Below, in pieces: positions 52,968 to 63,834 of a stretch of 64,000 nt of DNA. Positions within the stretch are counted from its first letter, which is position 1. Each line of letters begins with the position of its first letter. The notes under the pieces were generated by a model that saw only the letters and a program-made list of their open reading frames with translations, was not told where the DNA came from and ran no database searches. The position numbers and the translations under genes are program-made. This stretch comes from Clavaria fumosa (Eukaryota > Basidiomycota > Agaricomycetes > Agaricales > Clavariaceae), in NCBI GenBank assembly GCA_951802425.1, contig OX637806.1:1612001-1676000 (forward strand), read 5' to 3'.

Positions 52968-53047
52968 GGGCGCTTGGCACAGGGGTAGCGCGCACGCTTC
53001 GCATTGAAGATTGCGTGAGGTCGTGGGTTCAAATCCCACAGTGTCCA
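52968..53047 (+). tRNA. tRNA-Ala (anticodon CGC) with 8-nt intron
   Basis: Acceptor GGGCGCT pairs with AGTGTCC, including the G3-U70 pair that marks alanine tRNAs. Anticodon stem CACGC/GCGTG (52993-52997, 53013-53017) encloses a 15-nt loop that resolves to TT-CGC-A, an 8-nt intron (53004-53011) after position 37, and T. The T arm is GTGGG-TTCAAAT-CCCAC; discriminator base A. A run of nine T after one C (53049-53057) is a Pol III terminator. The D stem (GCAC/GCGC) has one A-C mismatch. It reads GCG codons. Confidence 0.9.
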
Positions 53048-53058
53048 CTTTTTTTTTG
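53048..53058 (+). terminator. Pol III terminator of the tRNA gene
   Basis: CTTTTTTTTTG immediately downstream of the tRNA discriminator base. T runs of four or more terminate RNA polymerase III. Confidence 0.85.
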
Positions 53059-53082
53059 CTCTGTTAGCGACAGCCCCTTGTA

Positions 53083-54231
53083 CTAACTCTTCTTGTCAGT
53101 CTCATCCCCGAAATATTCCTCCATCAGGGCCTTCTTCCTCAACTGCAGTAACACTTCTTCCATCTCCTTCCTCGTCCACACCTTTGGTGGCAGGAGGGCC
53201 TTTGGGTTAAGGAACGGGATATACATTGCTGCCGAGACGTCCACCGGGTCCGAATCGGCGTCTTTAGAACCCTGAGGCTCCGAAGGTTGACCAGCAGATC
53301 CGCCATCCTTGACTAAGCGGTCAGTGGCTTCGATTTTATTCGAGGACACAGTATCCACCGACACCGTGCCTGAAGCGGAGGGTAGTGAGCGGGAAAGCTT
53401 CGGCAAGGGAATGTGTGACGGAAGCCCCAGAGCTCCTCGAAGGCTTAGAAGTGCCTCATCCCACTCTGCGGACCAGTTGGTGAATCGTCTGGTGTCAGAG
53501 AGGACGAAGCGCACCATTATCTTCCACTTGTCGCTCATACTCCAATAGCTTCCCATCAGCTTCATCCAGATCACCGTAGTACGCAGGTCCTTGATTCATA
53601 AACTTCTTATAGTATCCAAGGGCCTGATTTTCTTCCTCTTCTTCGGTCTTTTCGCTTTGAAAGAGTTCACGCACGCCAGGGAGCTCCTTGGCTCGGCCAA
53701 AGTACCTGGCCTCAATTGTCGGTGTGTGCCCAAGGAACAGGATGACCAGACACACTTGTAGCCTTTCGTCCCCGGAACCTCTTTCCCGTCATCATTCAGC
53801 ATGGCGACATTCCTTCGGTAGTTGGCGCCGCCCAAAGCAACAATTTGGTTCTCCCAATGTCTTTTCTCTCGCAAGAGTCTGTTGATCTCGTCGTTCAGAT
53901 CGCGTACCTCGTAGTCCGTCAGACCGGCTAAATGACACTATTGCAACACATTGAGATCTGGCGGAACGTGATGCGCACCATCTTGTATCTTGGACACCTT
54001 CCTACTGATTTCGCGAAGAATTTCTCCTCGCCACCGTTCGCACTCTCTCAAGCTTTTACACACGCTGGCCATCTTAGGCCTGCGATCACCCCTTGTGCCG
54101 AGACCCAGTTCCGCCGCTTGTGCCTCACGGAAGCGGTAAAGCATGGACTGTGCTTTCTCTTCATTTCGAGCCTATAATTCATAGACGCTGAGGGGATGTT
54201 TGATGACAGATACAATCAACCAGCTTACCAT
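53083..54231 (-). CDS. ISY1: Pre-mRNA-splicing factor ISY1
   Basis: Five exons on the minus strand: 54231-54229 (the ATG alone), 54171-53979, 53927-53756, 53705-53528, 53463-53083; total 309 codons (308 residues). The protein begins M-ARNEEKAQSMLYRFREAQ, then RRPKMASVCKSLRECERWR, GEILREISRKVSKIQD, LTDYEVRDLNDEINRLL, REKRHWENQIVALGGANYRR, GTKGYKYFGRAKELPGV and FMNQGPAYYGDLDE. This is the ISY1 family, part of the NineTeen/Prp19-associated complex acting in splicing and, in yeast, in fidelity of the first step. The C-terminal 130 residues are variable. It is divergently arranged with the FHA gene, sharing a 140-bp promoter. Confidence 0.95.
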
Positions 54232-54371
54232 GGTGTCGTGGATATGAGTGACCACAGGAAAGGATCACATTATCAGCCGTAAATCACGTGATTAAGTAAC
54301 GTGACCTCTTGATCTTTAACGATAACGTGACCTCGTTGACGCACTGAACGCGTCCCCTGCCTCCAACCACA
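54232..54371. promoter_or_regulatory. Bidirectional promoter ISY1 / FHA gene with TCACGTGA
   Basis: Only 140 bp separate the two start codons. Contains TCACGTGA at 54284-54291 and two AACGTGACC boxes shortly after (about 54,298 and 54,325). No TATA box is obvious. Confidence 0.6.
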
Positions 54372-57300
54372 ATGGATCCAAGCGAGATAGGCACTCTTGG
54401 CAGCTTGCGCCTCATGAAACGACATTGCGATGAGGCCGTCACTGTATATCCTATCGATGATAACCAAGTGACTTTTGGCTGCGACCCTTCCTGCGACGTC
54501 CGCCTGTACTATGAGGATGTTGACGCGCTACATTGTAAGATCATATTCCGTGAACGCAAGGTGTGTCCTTTGATGTTACCCAACCAAACTCATAACATTT
54601 AATTAATGACTGGAAGGCATATTTGGTTGTTCTAGGGAAGAGCGGCCTCGTCGTCGACAACTGCCCAGTGTTTCCCGCGCCATCCAACCCGGTCTTCAAC
54701 GCCAATGGGCCCACAACTATACCATTGCCGAATAACACGGAGTTTCTCATTCACAACAAGCGTTTTGTCTTTGTTTATCCTCCTAAATCCCTGCGTTCGC
54801 CGTTCACAACCCCTCCACCCGGACGCAGACTCAGGCTGTCTATGATCCAGAGCGCCGAGGTGTTCAGTCCGTGTCCGAGCCGCGACCCCGCTGTCAATCT
54901 GCGCATTCTACAAAGCCCCGTCAAACCCTCCCACGGAAGCGCAGTCCGAGGTCAAATCGTGTTGGTGTATGGTGACAGTCCGCACGTCGTAGAGGAAGAC
55001 AGGGACCTCGTGATCATGGAACAGGTCCCTGGCTCTGTTCTTCAAGACCAGGCCCCAGCTCAGATGGCTTCTCAACTGCGGACGCCAGTTCGGCGCCCCC
55101 CTCGCCCTTCCTTGCACCGTGCGGTGCTCATCCGCAGCGCACAAAGAGCAGTATTTCGCAAAGAGGAGGAAGAGGAGGAGAGGGAAGTGGAAGAATGCAT
55201 CAGTCAAGTAATCAGCACCTCAAGCTCCGAAGATGCTGGCGCGGAGAGCGAGGAGGAAGACGACGGGAAGGTCGGGGGGAGCTTGGGCAAGTCGCTGAGA
55301 ATGAGCCTTGAGGCTGTTGCGAGCTTGAGATGGCCTTTCGGCAGTGGCTCGGCTCCGACTGAGCAGGATAAAATGGATGAGGACCATGATGTACATCGCC
55401 CTTCGGTTGGTGCTCGCCTCCTAGTGCGTTAGACATGACTGATGATATCCCACAGACGCCAACACCCTTCCACCAGGAATTGGAGAACGATGATTGCGAT
55501 GTAACCCTTCACCAGGATTTACAAGCTGTCGCGGACGATGCGGGGGCACCTGTGCTAAGAGAGTTATTGACACCACCTGACAAACCCATGCCTATCTCGG
55601 GAAAATATTCTGAGGGTCCGAAAAGGGTGGTGGTGGAAACAAAGTGGAAGGTTAAGGATATTATCCTACATGAGGATGTCAAGACGTCCGAGGAATGCAC
55701 GGATGTTGTGAGCCCTGTGCCGAAGAAAATAATGCCAGGCACTAGTGCGCAAGAGAGGAAGGTAATTCGTAACTTACGCCTGACATAGTTTCAAAATGCT
55801 GAGGGATGGAATCGACAGGCTATCAAAGAGCGGAGGAAGAGTGCGCTGAAGATGCCCGACATGTTCTTCGGCGGGCAGGCGCCTGGTCTTCAAGGAAGTG
55901 CTTCCAGGCGTTCCACGCTTTCTCCACAGGAAGAACTATTTACATCACTAGAGCAAAAAGAGAGCGATACCGTCGCGCTTCTGGCTCGCATGAAGGAGAT
56001 GCTGAGAGAGATGAAGCCGTCAGTCGATTCTCAACCCGAGGAGGGTGGCGCGCAAACGAATAGCAGGGCAGGGCGGAGGATGAGCTTAGCGGAAAGGCTG
56101 CAGATGAGTCCGTCAAAACGGGACGCTGAGTGGGGGTGGGCGGTGGGTCGTGCCATGTCCAAGCCTGGTGCCGACGATGACGCGGAGGAAGTAGAGATGA
56201 AAGATGATTGTGAAGAGAGTGGACAGGAAGCCGCCATGCCTTTTCCAGTGACGCCTTCGCTCAAAAAGCTCAAGGAGCTCTTCAACGACGCACCCATGTC
56301 GCAGAGCGTTGACAGCTGGAAGCTTGCCGACGAAGCACAAGGAAGCATTGTAGAAGAGCTCCCTTACGAGGACACGCTTAACGGGTTAGGCACCTTGGAG
56401 CCTGGGAACGTTCGCAAAATGGCGAATATTCCGCACGAGGCGCTATTGAGCGTTGTTGCAACGGGAGATGCTCCTACCCAAGGGATTGTGGCGTCGCAAG
56501 TTTCTGGTCAAGATGCTTCTGACAAAAGGCGAGGAACGTCAGAGAGGCGGCTCGCACAGACGGAAGTGGTAACTGGCCCGCCGCGCCGCGCCCGATTGCC
56601 AAGGTCAAAGAAGACTCCTGCCGAGGTGTGTCGTGTTATCCTAGTTCTGATGCTGGAGGCTAAAGGTCTCGGAGGGCCAGACCAGACCAAGGGAGGAAAA
56701 TAATGAAGATGCTAGCAATGTGAGCGAATGGTGTTTTCCTGGCGATTCTCTCGATGTTCACATGTTATATCACAGACCACGATTGAATCTGATAGTCCAG
56801 TTCCATCGTCCTTGACACCGATCTATGGCGGAGTCCCGTCTGAGACTCTGGACATATCGAAGAATGCACGCCGCAGTCGTAGTACGACGACGGAACCGGC
56901 GACGAAATCTTTGCGCAAGCGGACGCCTCCCACACTACTTCCGGCAGAGGAGAGCCACGAGAGTTCCCAGCCACGGCGGAGTGCTAGGGAGGGTCGCACG
57001 AGAAACAAGTCGGGCGACACGGAGGGTAGTGATGCGGCGCCAGCCGTCACGCGGTCTACGAAGAGCCGGAGCAAGACCACCGCCGCCGAACCAGCTGTGG
57101 TAGTCAAGGAAGAGCAAAAGGAACTTGAGCAGATGCCGCCAGCGCGCAACAGAAGGACAGCAGCCCCACGGTCCGTGAAGAGAGGTGCCAGTACTCCGAA
57201 TGCCCTCGGGGATAAGGAAAATGAACATGAGGAAAGGAACGGAAATACGCGGAGGTCGCAATCGACGAGTGTTGGTGAGCGCGGAGAGAATGAGAAGGAA

Positions 57301-57411
57301 AGAGAGTTGGAACAGATTAACGAGGCGGCACCGAGGCGAGGAGCAAAAGGCAGAGAGGATATATCCGGTGGGGTTAGAACTAGAGCGAGGACGAGGACGG
57401 GCGGGAAGTAA
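54372..57411 (+). CDS. FHA-domain protein, large, possibly nuclear/chromatin-associated
   Basis: Six exons: 54372-54560, 54617-55405, 55456-55761, 55819-56625, 56675-56719, 56776-57411; total 924 codons (923 residues). The introns (49-57 nt) keep the frame exactly. The N-terminus is an FHA fold split by intron 1: VTFGCDPSCDVRLYYEDVDALHCKI ... YLVVLGKSGLVVDN ... FLIHNKRFVFVY; the usual GR is GC. FHA domains bind phosphothreonine. Later parts are disordered with acidic runs, RRMSLAERLQMSPSKRD, TPSLKKLKELFND, and a Lys/Arg/Ser-rich C-terminus. The N-terminal FHA plus 'TPSLKxLKELF' repeats recall Ki-67-like proteins, but that is only a suggestion. Confidence 0.8.
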
Positions 57412-57536
57412 CTTTGTAATCTAATCTGCTCATGATGCTTTGCACTGGAGGTCCCCATGGTTCACGTGATTTATTTGTCCCTATTTGTAGTACAGAGCTG
57501 CTTCAATCATGTTGCTCCATCGACCGACTCCCTTCC
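57412..57536 (+). promoter_or_regulatory. Promoter of the WW-domain gene with TCACGTGA
   Basis: 125 bp between the FHA-gene stop and the next start on the same strand. TCACGTGA lies at 57462-57469, about 70 bp upstream of the ATG. Confidence 0.5.
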
Positions 57537-58333
57537 ATGGCCTCCGAGTTGAACAGCGAAAGCCACTCTTCCCATGCTGGCTCCGAATCACAACAGCAGA
57601 AAACCGTAGCAGAGACTTCTGACAACAATTCTGTTCCAGCACCAGAGTCTTCTGATCCTCCAACGCCGTCCACGTCAACTAGTGCGCCGACTCCCACCGG
57701 CAATGCGACAGCAGGAGCCTGGCAAGCCATCTGGTCTGCGCAATACAACGCTTATTACTTCTACAACTCTTCAACACAAGAGACCACTTGGGTTAACCCA
57801 CTCCAGCCCGCTGATACACAGACCGATGCCACCGTCCCTTCGACAAGTCTTATGTCTGAAACTATGACACCCGTCTCAGCTCGTGCAGAGATTCAAGCTG
57901 CTGCTGCGAAGGCAGCGGGAATAGACCCATCGCTCGCCTACCTAGATCCCACCCTGTCATCCGTTCCTGGCGCGTCGGCGCCGGAGTACACGTACACTGC
58001 CAAATTCAACGCCCGCACTGGCGCATTTACCAAGCCCGACGCACGCGATCCTACGCACTTAAGCGAGTATGAGAGGGCAAAGCGGATGAGTGACGTCTTC
58101 TTTGACGTTCAAGCCTGGGAACAGGAGGTCGAGCAAAGGAAACAACTCGAGCAACAGCAAGAGGTCGATGGTTCCGCAAGGAAGAGGAAAAAACCGACAA
58201 AGACTGATATTGTAAGCATTTTTCATTCTCGTAATTGGTGGGCAGTGTATCGCTCATGGGTCTCTCCTAGGAGCGTTTCAAAGAGCAGAAGCGGCTAAAG
58301 AAGATTGCGAAGACAGCCTGGCTGCGAACGTGA
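57537..58333 (+). CDS. WW-domain protein
   Basis: Two exons: 57537-58211 and 58271-58333, with a 59-nt intron (GTAAGC...CCTAG); 245 residues. A Ser/Thr-rich N-terminus precedes one WW domain at about residues 60-90 (WQAIWSAQYNAYYFYNSSTQ then ETTWVNP), with both signature Trp and the closing Pro. A conserved-looking segment follows (YTAKFNARTGAFT, SEYERAKRMSDVFFDV) and a Lys/Arg/Gln-rich coiled coil to the C-terminus. WW domains bind proline-rich ligands. The basic helix tail and WW domain suggest an RNA-processing or transcription role, which is inference. The start chosen is the first ATG in a good context (CCATGG). Confidence 0.85.
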
Positions 58334-58898
58334 CGTCCGATATCAGACACGCGGAAAGATCCACTGTAGATATCCAGTTAGAAGGGCGATTAGCTTGGAA
58401 GAAATTACCGAGAGGGCGCATCGAGTGCCTTAGTGAAGAGAGATAATATTGAAATCGCTGTCTAGATCGTCCTGTGCTCCGTTCTATCGTTGGCTGTGAC
58501 GCATCGTTTCAGTTTACTCATGCCAATGCATAATTCGGTTGCCTTCCACACCTAGTTGTATCTGCTCAGGGTGTCAGGGGGTAAGTAAATGGTACGCTAG
58601 TTGTAGCCGAAGATGCAACACTCTTAATATTGCTCTCGTTCAAATCGTTTCCACGCATGCTTTTCGTATTCTTTCGTCTTCCTTGTTCTCTTCCTACTTG
58701 GACGAGTCGCTAAGCATTATTGTCTAAACGAAACGGATGATAACACGCACAAAACAGGTGCACGGGGTTCGACCAACGCACGATGCTGCAGGCTCATTAG
58801 CCTATCACGAAAGAGATCGCCTTCAGGCTAAACGGTGGGTGGGGATACCCCAAATTAGTGATACGGCGGATAGAATAAGACAGGAAAGAGCGGGTAGT
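58334..58898. other. Convergent intergenic region
   Basis: 565 bp between the stops of the WW-domain gene and NOP53. T-rich stretches probably carry the 3' ends. The longer open frames here are antisense extensions of NOP53 and have no recognisable motif. Confidence 0.6.
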
Positions 58899-60343
58899 TC
58901 AAACCTTCAGGGCGCGAAAACTCTCAGTGAGATCGCCGCCGAGCTGCACGTCCACCACGGACTGGGGTACTCGGTGCCTGCCCAGCTTTTTGCCCGCCAT
59001 GCCATGCTTCAATTTCTCCAACTCGGCCTGCTGGCGCTGCGCGGCGACTCGCTGGCTCTCTGCGCGCGCCTGCTTCTCGCGGCGCCGGAGCGCCTTTATG
59101 CTGCTGACTGAGGCAAGAAGGCGCTGTTGAGCGGCTTTCGCAGCCAGCAAGCGTTTCTAGGAGGACGGAGGGAAGAAAGAAAGAAATTGATGTTGGACCC
59201 AAAGAATAGAACATAAAAAGGGAGCAACGTCGCACTTGTTCTAGCAACTTAGCCGCTTTCTTGCGCTGTTTAGTTGTTTTGGGCTTTGTCGACCGCCTCG
59301 GGACTGCGTCAACTTGGGTCTCCGACCAGTCTTCATCGCTATCATGAGCGACGTCTAGGGTCATTCCGAGTGGCAGTCCATCCACGGCTTCTACGGCATT
59401 TAGATTAGCATGATCCATCTTCTCTTTGACCTCGGCCGATTTCTCCTCTTGCCGAAGACGTTCCAATTCAAGCGAGTATGCTTTCATAACGAGTTCTTGG
59501 TGTGAAATGGCGGAAGGATTATAAGATGTTCCTGGATGTGGTTTTTCCACAGCCGGCAGTTCTATCAAAGCGCGAATTTGCGGCACTCTTGGTGCTTGCT
59601 GAGAATGCTTAGCTCAAAACATCTCTCCGGCATGAGCTGCGTGGTTTGCAAATACGCACCACTTTTACCCTGGTTTGGGCTACAACTCCTGGGCTTTCCA
59701 GTTGGTCAACGTTCTTTGACCATAAGTCATACGTGCCACTGTGCTTAACCGCCTCCGTCACTTCTCCGGCGAATTTTTCGAGTTTAACGAGAGCACCGAA
59801 TGGACCAATGCGTGGTCTCCTCGCAACCCTGAGTAAACGAATTTTGTCCTGCTGTGTGATTTGTGCCTTCCTTTTCGTTACGACACGGGAAGATACGGGG
59901 GGGACTGCGGAGCGTTGGGAAAGATTTTTTGACGAGGTCAGCTCGGACCTTGAGAAACGTGGTAGGAATCGCCGGACTTGGATCAGATATGGGAGAGGCG
60001 CATGCCGTGGTACATGAGCCAAGGACAAGTTATGTTGCAGCAGAGAAAACGCACTGCGCTCATCACCCTTGACATCTATCTGAAAAAGTTCATCGTCTCT
60101 TTTCTTCTCCAACGCCAAACTATATCAGTCAGTCGCACTAGCAGGCGAGACACGCTAATAGGGGACACACCCCATCACAACCTCCTCAGCTCTCAGCTTC
60201 TCGAGTCCCTCGTCTACGTCTTCGACGTCGATGTTTTTCCTCCATGCAGCTTTGCGCTTGCGACTGGGTTGGTTGAACTGCGAGGGTGCTTTGACCCGAG
60301 ACGATGTTACTTTTTTTGATGCATCCGCTGGAGAAGACGACAT
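58899..60343 (-). CDS. NOP53: Ribosome biogenesis protein NOP53
   Basis: Five exons on the minus strand: 60343-60171, 60119-60055, 59976-59660, 59598-59236, 59156-58899; total 392 codons (391 residues). Landmarks: QPSRKRKAAWRKNIDVEDVD, ALEKKRDDELFQIDVKGDE, RRFLPRFSRSELTSSKNLSQ, RSAVPPVSSR, IELPAVEKPHPGTSYNPS, HQELVMKAYSLE and C-terminal KLGRHRVPQSVVDVQLGGDL then TESFRALKV. Nop53 (human GLTSCR2/NOP53) is a nucleolar 60S assembly factor that recruits the exosome helicase Mtr4 for 7S pre-rRNA processing. Length is close to the family norm of about 400-480. Divergent from CSN1 across about 100 bp. Confidence 0.95.
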
Positions 60344-60442
60344 TGCGATACTTTTTGAGTGGCGGTCGTCGTGAGCAACTAGTCGGCCCACGCTGTGGAT
60401 CACGTGTGGGCAGTCGACCGCGCGACTTGTACGACCAAAGGT
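60344..60442. promoter_or_regulatory. Bidirectional promoter NOP53 / CSN1 with TCACGTG
   Basis: Only 99 bp between start codons. TCACGTG is present at 60400-60406. Such a short shared region implies overlapping promoters and very short 5' leaders. Confidence 0.55.
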
Positions 60443-62282
60443 ATGGATCCCGATACCAGCACGTCGAACAGGATACAGCGGATCAATCAGAGGTCGCTGA
60501 ATGTACCCGTCGACGATGCGCATCCATTCGACTTGGAGGGTTACATCTCGAATTACTCAGGTGAGTCCCCCTAACTCTTCCAAGTGCTCTGGCTCACTCT
60601 TCGACAATGAGGTCGAAGCGCTGTGGACAGATTAATATACATTATATACACATCCCCGTCGATAGCCCCTCAAGCGTTCCATCTTGCCGTGCAACACATC
60701 CACCAGCTGCGCGATCCTTCATTGTTTCGCAACGCTTTGTCTGCATACGAGTCGATTTCGCAGGCCGCGGGCTCCGCGTTACCACCGGCTGCAGAGATTG
60801 CGTCGCTTGATTGCAAATGGCTAGAAGAAGTCAACGCAAAGAACCATACTGAACGCATCAAGCTGGAAGTCGAGCTGAAGACGTACTCAAGCAATATGAT
60901 CAAAGAGAGTATCCGCGTACGTCCATATGCTGGCTGGACATACTACGTATCTTTAGTCTGACTTGTGACGTACAGATGGCACATCGCGACCTGGGTGATT
61001 ATTATCGTGCTGTTGGGGAAGCAGGACTCGCTTTAAAGCACTACACCAAATCACGAGAGTTTTGTATGTCCAGCCAACAAGTCACTGAAATGTGTCTATC
61101 AGTCCTGGAGGTGTGCTCTGTCTCAATCGCTGCTGCCGTTCCAACAAATTCATGTGGAGATTTAGTTGATGATTGAACAAAGGAATTACCCTCATATCCC
61201 CACCTATGTCTTCAAAGCGGAGGCAGCATTAGACGCCGCTGGTGCCGCGGCGGCGAAAGAGGCCATCATTCCTAGCCTTTCAACCCAGAGTGCATTGCAT
61301 AAACAACGGGCAGAAGAGCGCGACAAGATACGGACAAAGCTTAATTTCGCCACTGCTCTCTCCCATCTCGGCCAAAGCAGTTACGAAAAGGCGGCAGTCT
61401 CCTTTGCCAAGCTCGGACCCATCAGCAAACTAGGTGACTGGGTAGGCAGGGTATGTATGCATTTGTCCCCCGCTACTTCGAAGACACTCACGTCATACGG
61501 GGTTGAACAGCTTGTATCTCCGGGAGACATTGCGATTTATGGTACGCTTTGCGCGTTGTCTAGCCTCCCGCGCAACGCGATAAAAGCTCAAATTATGGAG
61601 AATGCGACGTTCTGGGTCTATGTCGAACAAGAATCTTATGTTCGTGAATTAGTTGAGGCGTACATGCGAAGCGATTTCAAAACAGCTCTAGACATCCTCT
61701 CTCGTTACTCCGTATGTTGCAATTTCCCAGGTCCCTTGCTGACAGAGGTTCATTGTCATTTTTTCCAGACTCGACACTATGTCGACATCCATTTAGCTCC
61801 CCATGTCGATGAGCTCCACAATCTCATTCGGGACTGGGCTGTCGTTCTGTACTTCCAACCCTTTTCGACCATTAAGCTCGACCGGATGGGCGATGCGTTC
61901 GGTTGGAGCGTGGCCGAGATCGAGCGGCAGGTCGTTGCGCTTATCCAGTCTGGCAGAATAGAAGGCAGGGTAGACAGCCAGAACAAAGTCAAGCCTGTGT
62001 GCTTCTTGGTTGAAAACACGTTCTCATATCTTTCGACGTTCATTCCCCAGGTCCTCAAGGCTAGGAAGACAAATCACCGCGCGGACCTTTTCACGCGCGC
62101 GATCAAGGCGGGAGACAATCTGAAGCGCGCGAATCGAAAGTTGATATTAAGGATGCGATTGTACGATTATGTTCTACCAACGTCTCCCAACATCTCACAA
62201 TTCATGCGATCGCAGGCAACAAGCGGACTTGGTGGTTAAAGCTCCGAAAATGATGAGTGTGGAGGACACACTACAACCATGA
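60443..62282 (+). CDS. CSN1: COP9 signalosome complex subunit 1
   Basis: Seven exons: 60443-60560, 60612-60916, 60976-61110, 61166-61441, 61511-61711, 61769-62160, 62216-62282; total 498 codons (497 residues). The N-terminus has [19 protein letters not shown]. The helical RPN7-type region has [32 protein letters not shown] and [20 protein letters not shown]. The PCI domain spans [20 protein letters not shown] to [19 protein letters not shown], and the C-terminus is [22 protein letters not shown]1 is a structural PCI subunit of the COP9 signalosome, which removes NEDD8 from cullins. Introns 4 (69 nt) and 5 (57 nt) contain no stop and are multiples of three, so reading through gives false insertions. 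Confidence 0.93.
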
Positions 62283-62591
62283 TTTGTTTCACGAGTATCA
62301 GACCAAAGTTGAATGCGCTTCGATCGACATAAGGAGGGGTCAAGTGTCGTATGGTCGGGCGAAGGGGTCTTCAGACCAAAGAATACTAGCGTTGTATCGC
62401 GGATAGAGTGCCTTCGCTGTACAGGTTATGTGGGGGGAGAAAGTTTTTGGTGTTGGATTGAGATCATAGCCGTCGGTCTAATAACCACAGTGATGCATGG
62501 ATGGATTGAAACGCGACAAAACGTTGTCTACGAAAAATAATCTGTACCTGGGGCAGCTTAAGCCGTCCCTTCTTCTAAGGAATCTATCTGT
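62283..62591. other. Convergent intergenic region
   Basis: About 310 bp between the stops of CSN1 and the next gene. No feature recognised. Confidence 0.6.
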
Positions 62592-63461
62592 CTAGTCTTC
62601 CGTCATCCTCGACTGCTCTTGGGCCAATTTGGCAAGCCTCCTCGACCGCCTAGACTTCGGGGATCCACTTCTAATAGCTGCATCGTACACGACGAGGCTT
62701 TGTCTGGGAGAGCTGACACGCAGCTCCGCTCTGTCAGAAGTCAGTGGCCCGTCGTTGCCTAAGCGCATTTCGCCTCCATCCTCGTTGCGATGCAAAGTTT
62801 TCGGGGAGTTATCCGAGACAGCCTGACCGGACGACCTGCGAATTTGTTTGCTTCTATGGCTTAACTTATAGCTCTTGGTCGGTGTAGTCGGAGAATCTGA
62901 GCGTCTGCCTTTGCGCGGCGTTCTGGGCGTCCGCGATACACCTTGGGTCTGGGGGAGTGGAAGAGTACGGGTGGAACCCTCTCTGTGTGCGTTCGAGTTG
63001 TAAATCGCGTCGTCTCTGTCCTCCTGTATAGTGGGAAGTTTCGCGGAAGGCTGAGGGCGCACGTGAGACTCGCGTAGATCGATGTCTCCGGGTAGCAAAG
63101 ACACAGCGGTCCTCAAAGCGTCAAACGAAGCGAGCGTGCCCGACGTATGCGCGCCAACGCCTCTGGAAATTCGCGAGACTGGATCATAAAAGTTGAGGAA
63201 GAGAGAGCCTTCGCGGCTAGGCGGGGCATGTCTTTCAAAGTTGTCAATAGGCTACATAGAAATAAGTAAAGCATCTGACATCGATAACCTCAAAAAACTC
63301 ACAAGAGCATCGCCGGTGTCGTCGTTCTGCACGTCGAAATTCTGGCAATTGAAAAGAATGTCCTCTACAAGCTCGCTGTCACTGCGCGCAAGACCCCTGT
63401 TCATTGGCGTAATGGTGGAGGGAGACCTGAAGAATTCGATCTCAGAAGCTGTCCTTTGCAT
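62592..63461 (-). CDS. Hypothetical Ser/Arg/Pro-rich protein
   Basis: Two exons on the minus strand: 63461-63303 and 63251-62592, with a 51-nt intron (GTGAGT...ATGTAG); 272 residues. The N-terminal 120 residues look ordered: FFRSPSTITPMNRGLARSDS, ELVEDILFNCQNFDVQNDD, FLNFYDPVSRISRGVGAHTS, GTLASFDALRTAVSLLPGD. The rest is basic and disordered with TPRTPRKGRR and KSRRSRRLAKLAQEQ. No known domain is recognised. Frame conservation across the splice and position among native genes support a real gene. The TPRTPRK and SPTTP sites could be phosphorylation targets. Confidence 0.7.
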
Positions 63462-63834
63462 GGCTGTGGTGGGAGTTTATTCTTAGGAAACGGGAGAGGT
63501 CCAGATGTACTTTATAATCCGCTCACAGATGGTCCACATGGATTCCTTGAACCGCGCATTTGGCCCACAGTGGCTCAAGATCCGCATTTCATCGCCACGA
63601 ACCCACCGCCACAGCAGCCACGGCAACCTTCTCTTGCTGTTGCCATGGAAGGCACCCTACTGTAACTATACAAATGAGTCGAGAGGAGTGGACTGGACTG
63701 CATCCGCTGAGCGCGAGAGATGATCGAACAAAACAATCCTCCATCGCCCGATATGGTAATCGCTCCAAACAAACCGAGACACACCGACTCTTTCATTCCT
63801 CCGTGTCGCCTCAACGACGAGCAAGACGGCGGCG
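63462..63834. other. Intergenic region upstream of two divergent genes
   Basis: Several short overlapping frames but none with a recognisable motif. It probably holds the promoter of the minus-strand hypothetical gene and the promoter or first exon of the gene starting near 63,835. Confidence 0.4.

Noticed and set aside
55806..56063. Alternative frame beginning MESTGYQRAEEE overlapping the FHA gene
   Set aside because: It overlaps exon 4 of the FHA gene in another frame; the spliced frame preserves phase through all six exons.
56823..57458. Minus-strand frame of 211 codons opposite the last FHA exon
   Set aside because: Leu/Ser-rich antisense shadow of a Lys/Arg/Glu-rich exon; no motif.
58737..59130. 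Plus-strand frames opposite the NOP53 3' exon
   Set aside because: Antisense to conserved NOP53 sequence; no independent evidence.
60443..62282. Identification as the 26S proteasome subunit RPN7 instead of CSN1
   Set aside because: RPN7 and CSN1 share the fold, but the [11 protein letters not shown]...DRL N-terminus and the [14 protein letters not shown] segment fit CSN1 better. An alignment would settle it.
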